Below are positions 1 through 8,251 of a stretch of 64,000 nt of DNA, piece by piece (positions within the stretch are counted from its first letter, which is position 1; each line of letters starts with the position of its first letter). The translations under genes and the position numbers were made by a program. This DNA is from Knoellia remsis. GTDB lineage: Bacteria > Actinomycetota > Actinomycetes > Actinomycetales > Dermatophilaceae. The notes beneath the pieces are model-generated. The model saw nothing but the letters and a program-made list of their open reading frames with translations, was not told where the DNA came from and searched no databases. The DNA lies in assembly GCF_003002895.1 (NCBI RefSeq), contig NZ_PVTI01000008.1:1-64000 (forward strand). The letters run 5' to 3'.

Positions 1-360
1 ACCTGACGCGAGGGCGCTCACGACTTGGGGTGTGCGGGTGAGCTGGTCGACGGCGGTCATGATGAGCTGGGTCGCCTTGTGCACCGACACCCCGAGCCGG
101 GGTGCGACCAGCTCGGGGGCGTCGATGCGTTGGTGGCCCAGGCCGCGGTGTTCTTCGACCTCGGTGCCGTCCTCGAGCAGGCGCGGTTCGCGTGCGGACA
201 GGTGGGCCAGGGCGATGGTGCGCAGTGCGACAGCGGTGTCGATCTCGCGTTGGAAGCCTTCTGCGAGGTCGAGCAGCTCGTCACTGGTGAGGGTGCTGGC
301 GGCCTCGGCCAGCGCGGCACAACGCCCCTGGAGGGCGTCGGTGCCGGTGCTGGTGGTCAT
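1..360 (-). CDS. DUF222/HNH-endonuclease-family protein, N-terminal part (cut by window edge)
   Basis: An uninterrupted 120-codon minus-strand frame starts at the ATG at 358-360 and runs off the left edge, so only the N-terminus is seen. It begins MTTSTGTDAL, is alpha-helical, and contains the stretch VAPRLGVSVHKATQLI followed by LTRTPQVVSALASG. This pattern (a short helix-turn-helix-like stretch, then a leucine-rich helix ending in TP.VV.AL..G) is typical of the DUF222 domain that precedes an HNH nuclease motif in a multi-copy actinobacterial family. The HNH part would lie outside the window, so nuclease function is inferred from the family, not seen. The family is often found in variable regions, which fits the repeat-rich DNA beside it. 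Confidence 0.7.
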   Translation of the reverse strand, partial: MTTSTGTDALQGRCAALAEAASTLTSDELLDLAEGFQREIDTAVALRTIALAHLSAREPRLLEDGTEVEEHRGLGHQRIDAPELVAPRLGVSVHKATQLIMTAVDQLTRTPQVVSALASG

Positions 361-470
361 GCTCCCATGATACACGAACACCAGTTCGAGGCAAGGGTTT
401 GTGGTGGTGAATTGTGTTCTGCTGCAAGCGAACTCGCGTATACATGATGGGTCTGACAGTGGCGGTTGGG

Positions 471-1113
471 GTGAACGAAATTGGCAATCAGTCCGATCGG
501 AGTGGTCGAGACGAAGGTGCACCAGTGGGATGATGGCTTCAGGGGCAGGCGTTCCTGAACCTGATATTCGCCGGCGTGATGCCGGTCCTACTTCTGCGGG
601 AGATGCACGGTGGTTGACACTGGTGAGTTGGGAGCCGCCGCGTGGTGGCCTGCGAAGCGATTCACTATCGGGCTCCCGGCTGAACGGGTTGACGGCGCGA
701 CCTTGGCCGACGTCTTCGACCACGTCGCGGACCGCCTGAAAGCCAATGACGCGATTGCCCTCGAGGATGTCGTCGCAGTCACGTTCGATGGTGAGGACTT
801 CACGATCGTGTGGGACGACAGCGACGGTTCATGACTCGTCTAGGTGCGACACCGTTGGCCCCTGCATGCGCACTGAGCCCAATGAGTGGTGGGGCGGGGG
901 TGAACGGAATCGGCAATCAGTGGTGGGACGGGAGCGCGGGATGGGCTGACGGCATACGAACGACGCATGCGAACTGTGCGCAATCAGGGGGGCGGTGAAC
1001 GGAATCGGCGATCAGCGGTGGGGCGGGAGCGCCACGTGGGCGGACGGCCTACGAACGACGGAGGCGAGCTGTGCGCAATCAGTGGGGGGGCGGTGCACGG
1101 AATCGGCAATCAG
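471..1113 (+). repeat. Cluster of four degenerate direct repeats (core GAATCGGCAATCAG)
   Basis: Four related copies of a roughly 21-bp word with core GAATCGGCAATCAG lie at 471-491, 900-920, 995-1015 and 1093-1113. The last three sit in longer similar units that share GGGGCGGGAGCGC, GGCGGACGGC(A)TACGAACGA-like and CTGTGCGCAATCAG segments, giving a period of about 100 bp. The word CTGTGCGCAATC is found again in a hairpin at 60710-60763. Apart from these repeats and the small gene at 610-834, the intervals 361-609 and 835-1247 hold nothing I can call. Base composition here is less GC-rich than the rest of the window. Confidence 0.65.
610..834 (+). CDS. Small acidic protein of unknown function (74 aa)
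   Basis: I do not recognise this protein. A GTG start at 610 follows a GGGAG box at 598-602 at reasonable spacing, and the frame stays open for 74 codons. The product (MVDTGELGAA... ending IVWDDSDGS) is acidic, without signal peptide, membrane segment or cysteine motif, and reads like a compact beta-alpha fold. It is alone between two repeat-rich stretches, with no partner gene. Codon use is less GC-biased than its neighbours, suggesting transferred DNA. It could be spurious; the well-placed ribosome-binding site is the main support. Confidence 0.45.
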   Translation: MVDTGELGAAAWWPAKRFTIGLPAERVDGATLADVFDHVADRLKANDAIALEDVVAVTFDGEDFTIVWDDSDGS

Positions 1114-1247
1114 TCGAGGAGTGTGGACGATCCTGACCGAGACCTGACTCGGTCCTGACCGTTTGCAGAGATTTCTTGGCATAGACAGAGAGGACGTGCC
1201 CGACAACCGGCACGAGTCCGAATCCCCTCAGGAGAAGAGGAACCCTC

Positions 1248-1895
1248 ATGTCCATGCTTCGTCGCACTCTGGCCGCCGCTGCGGCAGCTGCTGCCGCTGT
1301 CACCGTGACGGCCGCCGCACCGACGGCGTCCACCGCCGCCCCGTCCACGGCGACCGTCGACACGGCAGCCGAGCGCTCGGCATACCTGCCGGGTTCGCTC
1401 GACAAGGAGACGAACGCCCGCCTGCAGGCCGCCATCGACAAGGCGATGGCCGAGGCGGTCAAGAAGGCGCAGAGCGGCGAGCGCAAGCCCGGCTCCCCGA
1501 CCGCCGCTGCCGTCATCTACTACGACGACACGCGCGCCCCGACCTACGACTCGCTCATCGACCAGGGCGCCGCGATCTGGAACTCGCGGGTGAGCAACGT
1601 CCAGCTCGTCGAGCGCGACGGCAGTGCCGACCTCACCTACACCGAGGGCTCGGGCAGCGGCTCGTACTACAGCCCGCGCCAGAACCTCATCTTCCTCGAC
1701 TACGCGCAGATGCAGCAGTACGCGCCGCTGCGGATCGTCACGCACGAGACCGGCCACGCGCTCGGCCTGCCGGACCGCTACACGCAGCCGTGCAGCAAGC
1801 TCATGTCCGGCGGTGGCCCCGGCCCGTCGTGCACCAACGCCTACCCGGACTCGGTTGAGGCCGCCGAGGTCGACGCCCTCTGGGCGGGCCGCTGA
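1248..1895 (+). CDS. Secreted snapalysin-like zinc metalloprotease (M7 family)
   Basis: This is a predicted exported neutral metalloprotease of 215 residues. A basic N-terminus (MSMLRR) and a long alanine-rich hydrophobic stretch to about residue 24 form a Sec-type signal peptide; residues about 25-80 look like a propeptide. The catalytic site is HETGHALGLPD, with H166, E167 and H170 and D176 as the presumed third zinc ligand, the Asp-type metzincin motif of snapalysins. A Met-turn (LMSGG, M186) follows, and Cys182/Cys195 probably form a disulfide. The C-terminal block from the HExxH motif onward closely resembles Streptomyces snapalysins. The start is supported by a GGAGAAG box upstream. The gene is monocistronic and ends before a strong hairpin. 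Peptidase function is well supported; its substrate is unknown. Confidence 0.85.
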   Translation: MSMLRRTLAAAAAAAAAVTVTAAAPTASTAAPSTATVDTAAERSAYLPGSLDKETNARLQAAIDKAMAEAVKKAQSGERKPGSPTAAAVIYYDDTRAPTYDSLIDQGAAIWNSRVSNVQLVERDGSADLTYTEGSGSGSYYSPRQNLIFLDYAQMQQYAPLRIVTHETGHALGLPDRYTQPCSKLMSGGGPGPSCTNAYPDSVEAAEVDALWAGR

Positions 1896-1933
1896 CGCGC
1901 GCCTGACGAGCGGCTCACCAGAGCCGGCCACGA

Positions 1934-1976
1934 CGTATGCCGCCCGCTCCCTCCTCGGGGAGTGGGCGGCATACGT
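1934..1976 (+). terminator. Hairpin terminator between the protease gene and guaA
   Basis: Arms 1934-1952 and 1958-1976 form a 19-bp stem with one G-T pair and a 5-nt loop. There is no T-tract, as is common for actinobacterial terminators. The 5' arm contains GTATGCCGCCCGC and the 3' arm GGCATAC, an inverted pair of the dispersed word described in the findings. Confidence 0.75.
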
Positions 1977-2019
1977 GTGCGCGGCAAATGGCAGTCGGGC
2001 GCGCCGATAGCATTGGCGC

Positions 2020-3603
2020 GTGAGCGATACCCCGCACCTGTCCGATCGTCCGGTCCTCGTCGTCGACTTCGGTGCGCAGTACGCGCAGCTCATCGCCCGG
2101 CGGGTGCGTGAGGCCAACGTCTTCAGCGAGGTCGTGCCCTCGACGATGGCGGCCGACGAGATGCTCGCCAAGGAGCCGGCAGCCATCATCCTCTCCGGCG
2201 GGCCGAGCTCGGTCTACGAGGAGGGGGCGCCCTCGCTCGACCCGGCCGTCCTCGACGCGGGGGTACCGGTCTTCGGCATGTGCTACGGCTTCCAGGCCAT
2301 GGTGCAGGCGCTCGGCGGCACGGTGGAGCGAACGGGGCTGGGGGAGTACGGCTCGACGCCCGCCCAGGTCTCCGACACGTCCTCGACGCTCTTCAACGGC
2401 CAGCCGAGCGAGCAGTCGGTGTGGATGAGCCACGGCGACGCGGTGACCGAGGCGCCCGACGGGATGCGGGTCACGGCCTCGACGTCGGGGGCGCCGGTCG
2501 CGGCGTTCGAGGACGACGAGCGGCGGCTCTACGGCGTGCAGTGGCATCCCGAGGTGATGCACTCGACTTTCGGCCAGCGGGTGCTCGAGAACTTCCTCCT
2601 GCGCGGTGCCGGCCTCGACGGGGACTGGACGGCGCACAACGTCGTGGAGGCGCTCGTCGAGCAGGTCCGCGAGACCGTCGGCGACAAGCGGGTGCTCTGC
2701 GCCCTCTCCGGTGGCGTCGACTCGTCGGTCGCGGCGGCACTCGTGCAGCGCGCCGTGGGCGACCAGCTGACGTGTGTTTTCGTCGACCACGGGCTGCTGC
2801 GCTCCGGCGAGGCCGAGCAGGTCGAGAAGGACTTCGTCGACGCGACCGGTGTCGACCTCGTCGTCGTCGACGCGCGAGAGCAGTTCCTCAGCGCGCTCGC
2901 CGGGGTGAGCGACCCCGAGACGAAGCGCAAGATCATCGGCCGCGAGTTCATCCGCGTCTTCGAGCAGGCCGCCCGCGACGTCGTCGGGTCGGCCGAGCGC
3001 GAGGGTCATCCGGTCGAGTTCCTCGTCCAGGGGACGCTCTACCCGGACGTCGTCGAGTCCGGCGGCGGCACCGGCACCGCGAACATCAAGTCGCACCACA
3101 ACGTCGGCGGCCTCCCCGACGACCTCCAGTTCAAGCTCGTCGAGCCGTTGCGGCTGCTCTTCAAGGACGAGGTGCGCCAGGTCGGCCTCGAGCTCGGCGT
3201 GCCCGAGGAGATCGTGTGGCGCCAGCCGTTCCCCGGTCCCGGCCTCGGCATCCGCATCGTCGGCGAGGTCACGGCCGAGCGGCTCGACATCCTGCGCGCC
3301 GCCGACCAGATCGCCCGCCGCGAGCTGTCGGCTGCCGGTCTCGACCGGGAGATCTGGCAGTGCCCGGTCGTGCTGCTCGCCGATGTGCGGTCCGTCGGCG
3401 TCCAGGGCGACGGCCGGACCTACGGCCACCCGGTCGTGCTGCGCCCGGTGTCGTCCGAGGATGCGATGACCGCCGACTGGACGCGCGTCCCCTATGACGT
3501 GCTCGCGAAGATCTCGACCCGCATCACCAACGAGGTGCCCGAGGTCAACCGGGTGGTGCTCGACGTGACGAGCAAGCCCCCGGGCACGATCGAGTGGGAG
3601 TGA
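2020..3603 (+). CDS. guaA: GMP synthase (glutamine-hydrolysing)
   Basis: This converts XMP, glutamine and ATP to GMP in the last step of de novo guanine nucleotide synthesis; it is cytosolic. The 527-residue length is normal. The N-terminal class I amidotransferase domain (about 10-200) has the oxyanion segment [10 protein letters not shown], nucleophile Cys88 in GMCYGFQ, and His176/Glu178 in WHPEV. The ATP-pyrophosphatase domain has the P-loop SGGVDSS at about 230-236, and the C-terminal dimerisation domain ends [10 protein letters not shown], the family signature. The GTG start at 2020 gives the expected N-terminus. It is preceded by a terminator and followed after about 107 bp by the asparagine-synthetase-like fusion gene, so it probably has its own promoter. 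Confidence 0.97.
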   Translation: MSDTPHLSDRPVLVVDFGAQYAQLIARRVREANVFSEVVPSTMAADEMLAKEPAAIILSGGPSSVYEEGAPSLDPAVLDAGVPVFGMCYGFQAMVQALGGTVERTGLGEYGSTPAQVSDTSSTLFNGQPSEQSVWMSHGDAVTEAPDGMRVTASTSGAPVAAFEDDERRLYGVQWHPEVMHSTFGQRVLENFLLRGAGLDGDWTAHNVVEALVEQVRETVGDKRVLCALSGGVDSSVAAALVQRAVGDQLTCVFVDHGLLRSGEAEQVEKDFVDATGVDLVVVDAREQFLSALAGVSDPETKRKIIGREFIRVFEQAARDVVGSAEREGHPVEFLVQGTLYPDVVESGGGTGTANIKSHHNVGGLPDDLQFKLVEPLRLLFKDEVRQVGLELGVPEEIVWRQPFPGPGLGIRIVGEVTAERLDILRAADQIARRELSAAGLDREIWQCPVVLLADVRSVGVQGDGRTYGHPVVLRPVSSEDAMTADWTRVPYDVLAKISTRITNEVPEVNRVVLDVTSKPPGTIEWE

Positions 3604-3710
3604 CGCGGGAGTCATCTCGGGAGTGATCTCGGGAACGGGACCGGGCGCCGCATACAGTTGACCGGTCCGCCGACCACCGACTGACGCCCAAGAACTGAGG
3701 TCCCCCACGC

Positions 3711-6200
3711 ATGAGCGGCATCGCCGGCCACCACGGACCGAGCGCCTCCGAGGCGCTCCTCGCGACGATGAACGCGGCGCAGGCGCACCGCGGCCCCGAC
3801 GGCGAGGGCATCGTCGTCGACGGACCCGCCGGTCTGGCGCAGCGCGCAGGCGAGCCCTTCACGAGCGCCGACGGCCGCTTCGTCGTGGTCGTCGACGGCG
3901 AGGTGGACGCCCAGGGCGTCGCGGAAGCATTCGCGCGTGACGGGCGTGCGGCGTTCGCCGCGTTGGTGGGCGGGTTCGCCGTCGCGATCTGGGACCGCGA
4001 TCAGCAGCGGCTCACCCTGGCGCGCGACCCCTTCGGGATCGCGCCCCTGCACGTATGCCGGGTGCCCGCCTCCGCGGGCAGCGATGCGGTCGCCGAGACA
4101 CTCCTCTTCGCGAGCGAGATCGGCCCGATCCTCGAGTGCGGCCTCGTCGAGAAGCAACCGAACGAGCGCGTCATCCACCGCTACCTCACCTCCGGAGCGG
4201 TCGACGACGGCCCCGAGACGTTCTTCGAGGGCATCGAGCGACTCCAGCCGGGAGAGGTGCTCGAGGCCGACGCGGACGGCATCCGCCGCAGCATGTTCAG
4301 CCGGCTGCGTGAGGAGCTGGTCGAGCTCGCCCGTGAACAGCGTCCGTATGACCGCTCGGTCGCCGCGGAGCTGCGCGACCGCCTCGCCGAGGCGGTGCGT
4401 CGCAGGGTGCCGTCGGGCGCGCCGGTCGGCACCGACCTGACCGACGGGCTGGCGAGCGCCGTCGTCGCCGGGCTTGTCGCCGAGACCGCGAGCTCCGTTG
4501 GGGCACAGCCGAACTCGTTCGACGTGACCTTCCCTGAGGAAGGCGCAAGCGCCTCCGCGGCGGACAGCGCCGCCACCGGTGGCGCCGCCGTGCACACGGT
4601 CTCGCCCACCGCCAGCGACCTCAAGGCGGACCTGCGCGACTTCGTCCGAACGCACGAGGAGCCGCTGCCGTCGGCTGAGGCGTACGTCGAGTACCAGCTC
4701 ATGCGCGACGCCGCGGCGAAGGGCGTCCGCGTTCTCTTCGGCGCGGCCGGTGCGGACGAGGAGCTGGGCGACCCGACCCCGCAGGCCGGTCGTGTGGATC
4801 AGCTGCGCAGCCGCGTGACCTCGGCCGTGCGCCGCCGCAAGGACGTCCCCGAGACCTCGCTGCTCGGCCGTGACTTCCGGGGGAGGTTCGCCGGTGAGAC
4901 GGCGTCGGCGGTCACGACCGACCTCCGACAGCGTCTCGTCGCCGAGCTCTTCGAGACGACGCTTCCGGCCCGCCTGCGGGCGACGGACCGCAACGCCGCG
5001 CGGTTCGGCGTCGCCGCGCGGGCGCCATACCTCGACCGCGATGTCGTGCGCCTCGTGTTCGGCCTCGCCGACGACGCCCTCACCGACGACGGCGCGACCC
5101 AGCGCGTCCTGCGCGACGCCGCCGAGGGTTTGGTGCCCGAGGCCACCCGACGTCGCCAGGACGCGAGCGGCCCGGCCGCACCGCAGGCCGAGTGGTTCAT
5201 GCGCCTGAAGAACCACTTCTACTCGATCTTCCTCAGCGAACCGTTCGCGAACCGGCCGTACGTCGACCAGACCGAGGTGCTGCACGCCTTCGAGGGCTGG
5301 ATCAAGGGCACGAACACCACTGACGCAGAGACGTTCTGGCGGCTGGTGAACCTCGAGCTGTGGCTCGAGGAGTTCTTCGACGAGGGGCCGGTCGTCGACA
5401 AGGCCACCGTCCAGGCCGCGCCCAAGGCCGACACCGACGCCAATGCCGGCAAGCAGCTCGACCTCACGACCGAGCTCGGCGAAACCGTCCGCCGCTACCC
5501 CCTGCGCACCGAGCTCTTCGCCAAGGGGGACGACCTCGACGCCAAGGTGCTGGCCCGCATCGACGAGTTCTTCGAGACCCTCCCCGCGGCCGGCCCCGAG
5601 CACGACGCAGCAACGCAGGGACGCTGGTACCTCTTCATCTCCGAGAAGATCATCGCCATCACCCAGGGCCGTTCGTACTTCATCTGGGACATCAAGGTGG
5701 GTCGCCCGGCGCGTGTCCTCTCCAAGTACGTCACCCGCACGCCCGCGGGCATCGGTCTCGGGTCGCCCTTCACGATGCAGCTCGCCATCCAGGAGGCCGG
5801 CCTGCCGCGCGTCCTGTATGCCGCGGCCGGCGGCGCCGTGGGCAAGGCGATCGGTCGCAAGGGGCTCTTCTACGAGCTCGTCGGCAACCAGATCGCCGCC
5901 ATCGACGGCCCGACCGAGTACTCCGCCTACCCGAGCAACGTCTCCGCGAAGCTCGCGCCCAAGGACCCCGACGAAGTGGCTGCACGCCTCTCGGCGGGCA
6001 TCCGCGACCGGGTGCCCTCGGCATACAAGGACACCTTCGCCGGCACGATCGTCATGGACGCCAACGACATCGGTCGCAACGTCCTCGGCAGCGACGTGCC
6101 CGACGACGGCACGCGGTTCGAGGCGATGTTCGCCGACAACCCGCTCGGTCAGGGCAGCGAGCAGACGCCGATGGCGCTCGTTTTCATCCAGGACACCTGA
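3711..6200 (+). CDS. Degenerate asparagine-synthetase-like protein fused to a CofE-like (F420-0:glutamate ligase) domain
   Basis: An 829-residue fusion. Residues 1 to about 560 follow the AsnB layout: RGPDGEGIVVDGP, ARDPFGIAPLH, FASEIGPIL, then the synthetase half with GAAGADEELG and the RAPYLDRDVVRL block. Key catalytic residues are lost: the nucleophile Cys2 of the class II amidotransferase is Ser (MSGIAG, not MCGIAG), and the ATP loop SGGxDSS is LTDGLAS at 243-249, with Asp replaced by Ala248. Residues from about 590 to 829 match the bacterial CofE-like/COG1478 group: SEKIIAITQGRS, GIGLGSPFTMQLAIQEAGLPR, a Gly-Lys segment before KGLFYELVGNQ, DGPTEYSAYPSN and VMDANDIGRNVLG. I infer a non-classical ligase with a scaffold-like N-terminal half; the substrate is unknown. 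An upstream GAGG box supports the ATG at 3711. A hairpin follows the stop. Confidence 0.8.
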   Translation: MSGIAGHHGPSASEALLATMNAAQAHRGPDGEGIVVDGPAGLAQRAGEPFTSADGRFVVVVDGEVDAQGVAEAFARDGRAAFAALVGGFAVAIWDRDQQRLTLARDPFGIAPLHVCRVPASAGSDAVAETLLFASEIGPILECGLVEKQPNERVIHRYLTSGAVDDGPETFFEGIERLQPGEVLEADADGIRRSMFSRLREELVELAREQRPYDRSVAAELRDRLAEAVRRRVPSGAPVGTDLTDGLASAVVAGLVAETASSVGAQPNSFDVTFPEEGASASAADSAATGGAAVHTVSPTASDLKADLRDFVRTHEEPLPSAEAYVEYQLMRDAAAKGVRVLFGAAGADEELGDPTPQAGRVDQLRSRVTSAVRRRKDVPETSLLGRDFRGRFAGETASAVTTDLRQRLVAELFETTLPARLRATDRNAARFGVAARAPYLDRDVVRLVFGLADDALTDDGATQRVLRDAAEGLVPEATRRRQDASGPAAPQAEWFMRLKNHFYSIFLSEPFANRPYVDQTEVLHAFEGWIKGTNTTDAETFWRLVNLELWLEEFFDEGPVVDKATVQAAPKADTDANAGKQLDLTTELGETVRRYPLRTELFAKGDDLDAKVLARIDEFFETLPAAGPEHDAATQGRWYLFISEKIIAITQGRSYFIWDIKVGRPARVLSKYVTRTPAGIGLGSPFTMQLAIQEAGLPRVLYAAAGGAVGKAIGRKGLFYELVGNQIAAIDGPTEYSAYPSNVSAKLAPKDPDEVAARLSAGIRDRVPSAYKDTFAGTIVMDANDIGRNVLGSDVPDDGTRFEAMFADNPLGQGSEQTPMALVFIQDT

Positions 6201-6253
6201 GTCGGCCGCGCGGCGGCGCGGGGTGAGTTGTCCCTCGCTGCGCGGCGGCGCGT

Positions 6254-6306
6254 GGTGAGTCGTCCCTCGCTGCGTGAGTCGCCCCCTCATGGAGGGACGA
6301 CTCACC
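6254..6306 (+). terminator. Bidirectional hairpin between convergent genes
   Basis: Arms GGTGAGTCGTCCCTC (6254-6268) and GAGGGACGACTCACC (6292-6306) pair perfectly over 15 bp with a 23-nt loop. The 5' arm plus the following CGCTGCG is also directly repeated just upstream at 6222-6242 with one change. It lies between the fusion gene (+) and the membrane-protein gene (-). Confidence 0.7.
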
Positions 6307-6348
6307 AGGCAAGGTGCGACTCACCACGATGGGGACGAGCCAGACCTC

Positions 6349-7380
6349 CTAGGCGGGCGTGGCCTCGATCTCCTCGGGACTCGCCTTGGGGCTCATCGAC
6401 CACACGAGCCACCCGAGGGCCCCGAGCGGAACCTCCATGAGGTGGGTGAAGATCGAGAAGAGGATCGCTCCGGTCAGCGCCGCGGTCCCGTCCGCACCCC
6501 ACCCGACCAACGCGATGACCGTCGCCGACTCGGTCACGCCGAGCCCACCGGGAGTCACCCCGACGGCGGTGAGCAGGCGCCCGATCGCGAACGCTGCGAA
6601 GAGGATGCCGAGCGGCAGGAAGACGTCGACCGTGTGCATGATCAACACGAACAGCAGGTAGTAGAACCCGAAGAACCCGATCATCCCGAGGGTCATCTGG
6701 ACCCAGCCGGTGCGCACGACCTCGTTGATGCGGACGCGCATGTCGGTGACGAGCTCGGCGACGCTCATCGTCCGTTCCCGCCGACGGAAGACCGGCGCGA
6801 GCAGCCGGTCGAGCCAGCGCCCGATGGACTGTGCCGCGCGCTCGCTCGCGAGGATCGCAACGAAGACGGCGAAGATCGCCACGCCCGACACCGTCGCCGC
6901 GATGGCCGCGTTGGTGAGCGCCGGCGGCAGGCCGTCGTGGCCGAGCCACAGCATCGCGATGGCCACGATGGGCAGGGCGATGCGCGAGAGGGTGTTCCAG
7001 ACGCCGGTGACGATCGCGGACGTCGAGACGTCCCGGTTCGTGAAGCCCCACGAGCGCAGGATCGTGTAGGTCGCCGCGAGCCCGACGGCGCCACCACCGG
7101 GCAGCAGCTTGCTCACCGACGAACCGCAGATGTTGACGATGAAGGCCCGCCAGTGGCTCAGCCCCGGCAGCGACCCGGTGAACGTGAACGTGTAGCAGCC
7201 GAGCCCGAGCAGGACGAGCCCGCCGAACTCGAGCGACTGCCACCACGTGACCTTGCGCAGCTCGGCGAACACCTCCGTCCACGTCGTCTGTGCCAGGAGC
7301 GGGAAGCCCCACCCGAGCAGCACGACGGCCAGCCCCAGCCCGATGACGGTCCGCAGGACCTGCTTCGTTCGCCTGCTCAC
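6349..7380 (-). CDS. YbhN/AglD-type integral membrane protein (lysylphosphatidylglycerol-synthase TM-like)
   Basis: A 343-residue polytopic protein with about eight hydrophobic segments, belonging to the UPF0104/LPG-synthase transmembrane family. Diagnostic stretches are the GSSVSKLLPGGGAVGLA segment near residue 75 and VGVTPGGLGVTESATV near the C-terminus. Relatives are thought to flip or supply lipid substrates at the membrane, but no activity can be read from sequence. The GTG at 7378-7380 is chosen as start because its GTGA overlaps the TGA stop of the upstream deacetylase gene, which implies translational coupling. The pairing with a deacetylase and a nearby glycosyltransferase suggests envelope glycolipid work. 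It ends facing a strong hairpin. Confidence 0.8.
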   Translation of the reverse strand: MSRRTKQVLRTVIGLGLAVVLLGWGFPLLAQTTWTEVFAELRKVTWWQSLEFGGLVLLGLGCYTFTFTGSLPGLSHWRAFIVNICGSSVSKLLPGGGAVGLAATYTILRSWGFTNRDVSTSAIVTGVWNTLSRIALPIVAIAMLWLGHDGLPPALTNAAIAATVSGVAIFAVFVAILASERAAQSIGRWLDRLLAPVFRRRERTMSVAELVTDMRVRINEVVRTGWVQMTLGMIGFFGFYYLLFVLIMHTVDVFLPLGILFAAFAIGRLLTAVGVTPGGLGVTESATVIALVGWGADGTAALTGAILFSIFTHLMEVPLGALGWLVWSMSPKASPEEIEATPA

Positions 7381-8216
7381 TCCAGCCCCTCGAAGACGTC
7401 GCTGCGTATGCCGTCCGCGGCCTTCGCGGCCGGGTCGCGGAACCACTCGCGGCCGAAGACGACGTCGAAGATCGGACGCGGGATGCGCAGGAACGCGGCG
7501 AGGGTCCGGGCCTCGCCCGGGGACCCGTCGCTCGACGCCTGCGGGGCATGCGCCCGCATCGAGGCGCGCTTCGCCGCGGCATACCGACGCACGTCGATCC
7601 GGTGCGTGATGTCGGCCCGCCGGGTGAACGCCCGCTCGAAGGTCGTCGGGTCGAACCCCGGTGGAGGGCGGCGGAGCGTGCCGACGAGGCGCACGACGCG
7701 GGCGAGGGTGTCACGGGGGACGGTGGCCTCGAGGACGCGCGCGGTGCCGGCGATCTGCGCCGCGCGAGCCCCGACCTCGTGCACGCGGACGTGGTCGCGG
7801 TGGCCGTAGCCGCCCTGGGCGTCATGGGTGAGGAGGACGTCGGCGCGTTCGGTGCGCAGGATCGCGGCGAGCCGTTCGGCGGCCTCCTCCACTGGTGCCC
7901 GTACGAACCGCATCCGCCCCGGCGGGTCGGGCGGCACGTCCCCGTCGAGGCCCGAGTCGGCGTAGCCGAGCCATTCGACCCGCGCGACCCCGAGGGCCTC
8001 GGCGGACGCCCGCGCCTCGTGGAGCCGCACGGCGGCGAGCCCATCCCCGTCGCGGTCGTCCCCGGTGACGTCCGCTGACGCGAGCCCGAGCGCACCGTCG
8101 GTCGCGATGACGAGGACGACGCGGTGCCCTTCGGCGGCGGCACGCGCCATGGTCCCGGACGTGAGGAGGGCCTCGTCGTCCGGGTGGGCGTGGAAGGCCA
8201 CGAGCGTGCGCGTCAT
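7377..8216 (-). CDS. PIG-L/LmbE-family zinc deacetylase
   Basis: Predicted to remove N-acetyl groups from GlcNAc-type sugars or glycoconjugates. The zinc motif AHPDDE lies close to the N-terminus and the second metal-binding block reads THDAQGGYGHRDHVRVH, both classical for the LmbE/PIG-L fold. The product is about 279 residues if the ATG at 8214-8216 is used; an ATG nine bases upstream (8225) is also in frame. The family includes mycothiol enzymes MshB and Mca, but the partner genes here (membrane lipid-type protein, GT4, NUDIX) do not form a mycothiol locus, so the substrate is open. Only about 35 bp separate it from the divergent glycosyltransferase gene, so they may share a promoter region. 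Confidence 0.88.
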   Translation of the reverse strand: MTRTLVAFHAHPDDEALLTSGTMARAAAEGHRVVLVIATDGALGLASADVTGDDRDGDGLAAVRLHEARASAEALGVARVEWLGYADSGLDGDVPPDPPGRMRFVRAPVEEAAERLAAILRTERADVLLTHDAQGGYGHRDHVRVHEVGARAAQIAGTARVLEATVPRDTLARVVRLVGTLRRPPPGFDPTTFERAFTRRADITHRIDVRRYAAAKRASMRAHAPQASSDGSPGEARTLAAFLRIPRPIFDVVFGREWFRDPAAKAADGIRSDVFEGLE

Positions 8217-8251
8217 CGGGCCCATCCTGTCGCATGGCAGGCTGGGCGCTC

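Noticed and set aside
3612-6305. Long minus-strand open frame opposite the asparagine-synthetase fusion (about 900 codons)
   Set aside because: It is a high-GC antisense shadow: the product is a low-complexity Arg/Gly/Val/Leu string without domains, whereas the plus strand carries clear family motifs.
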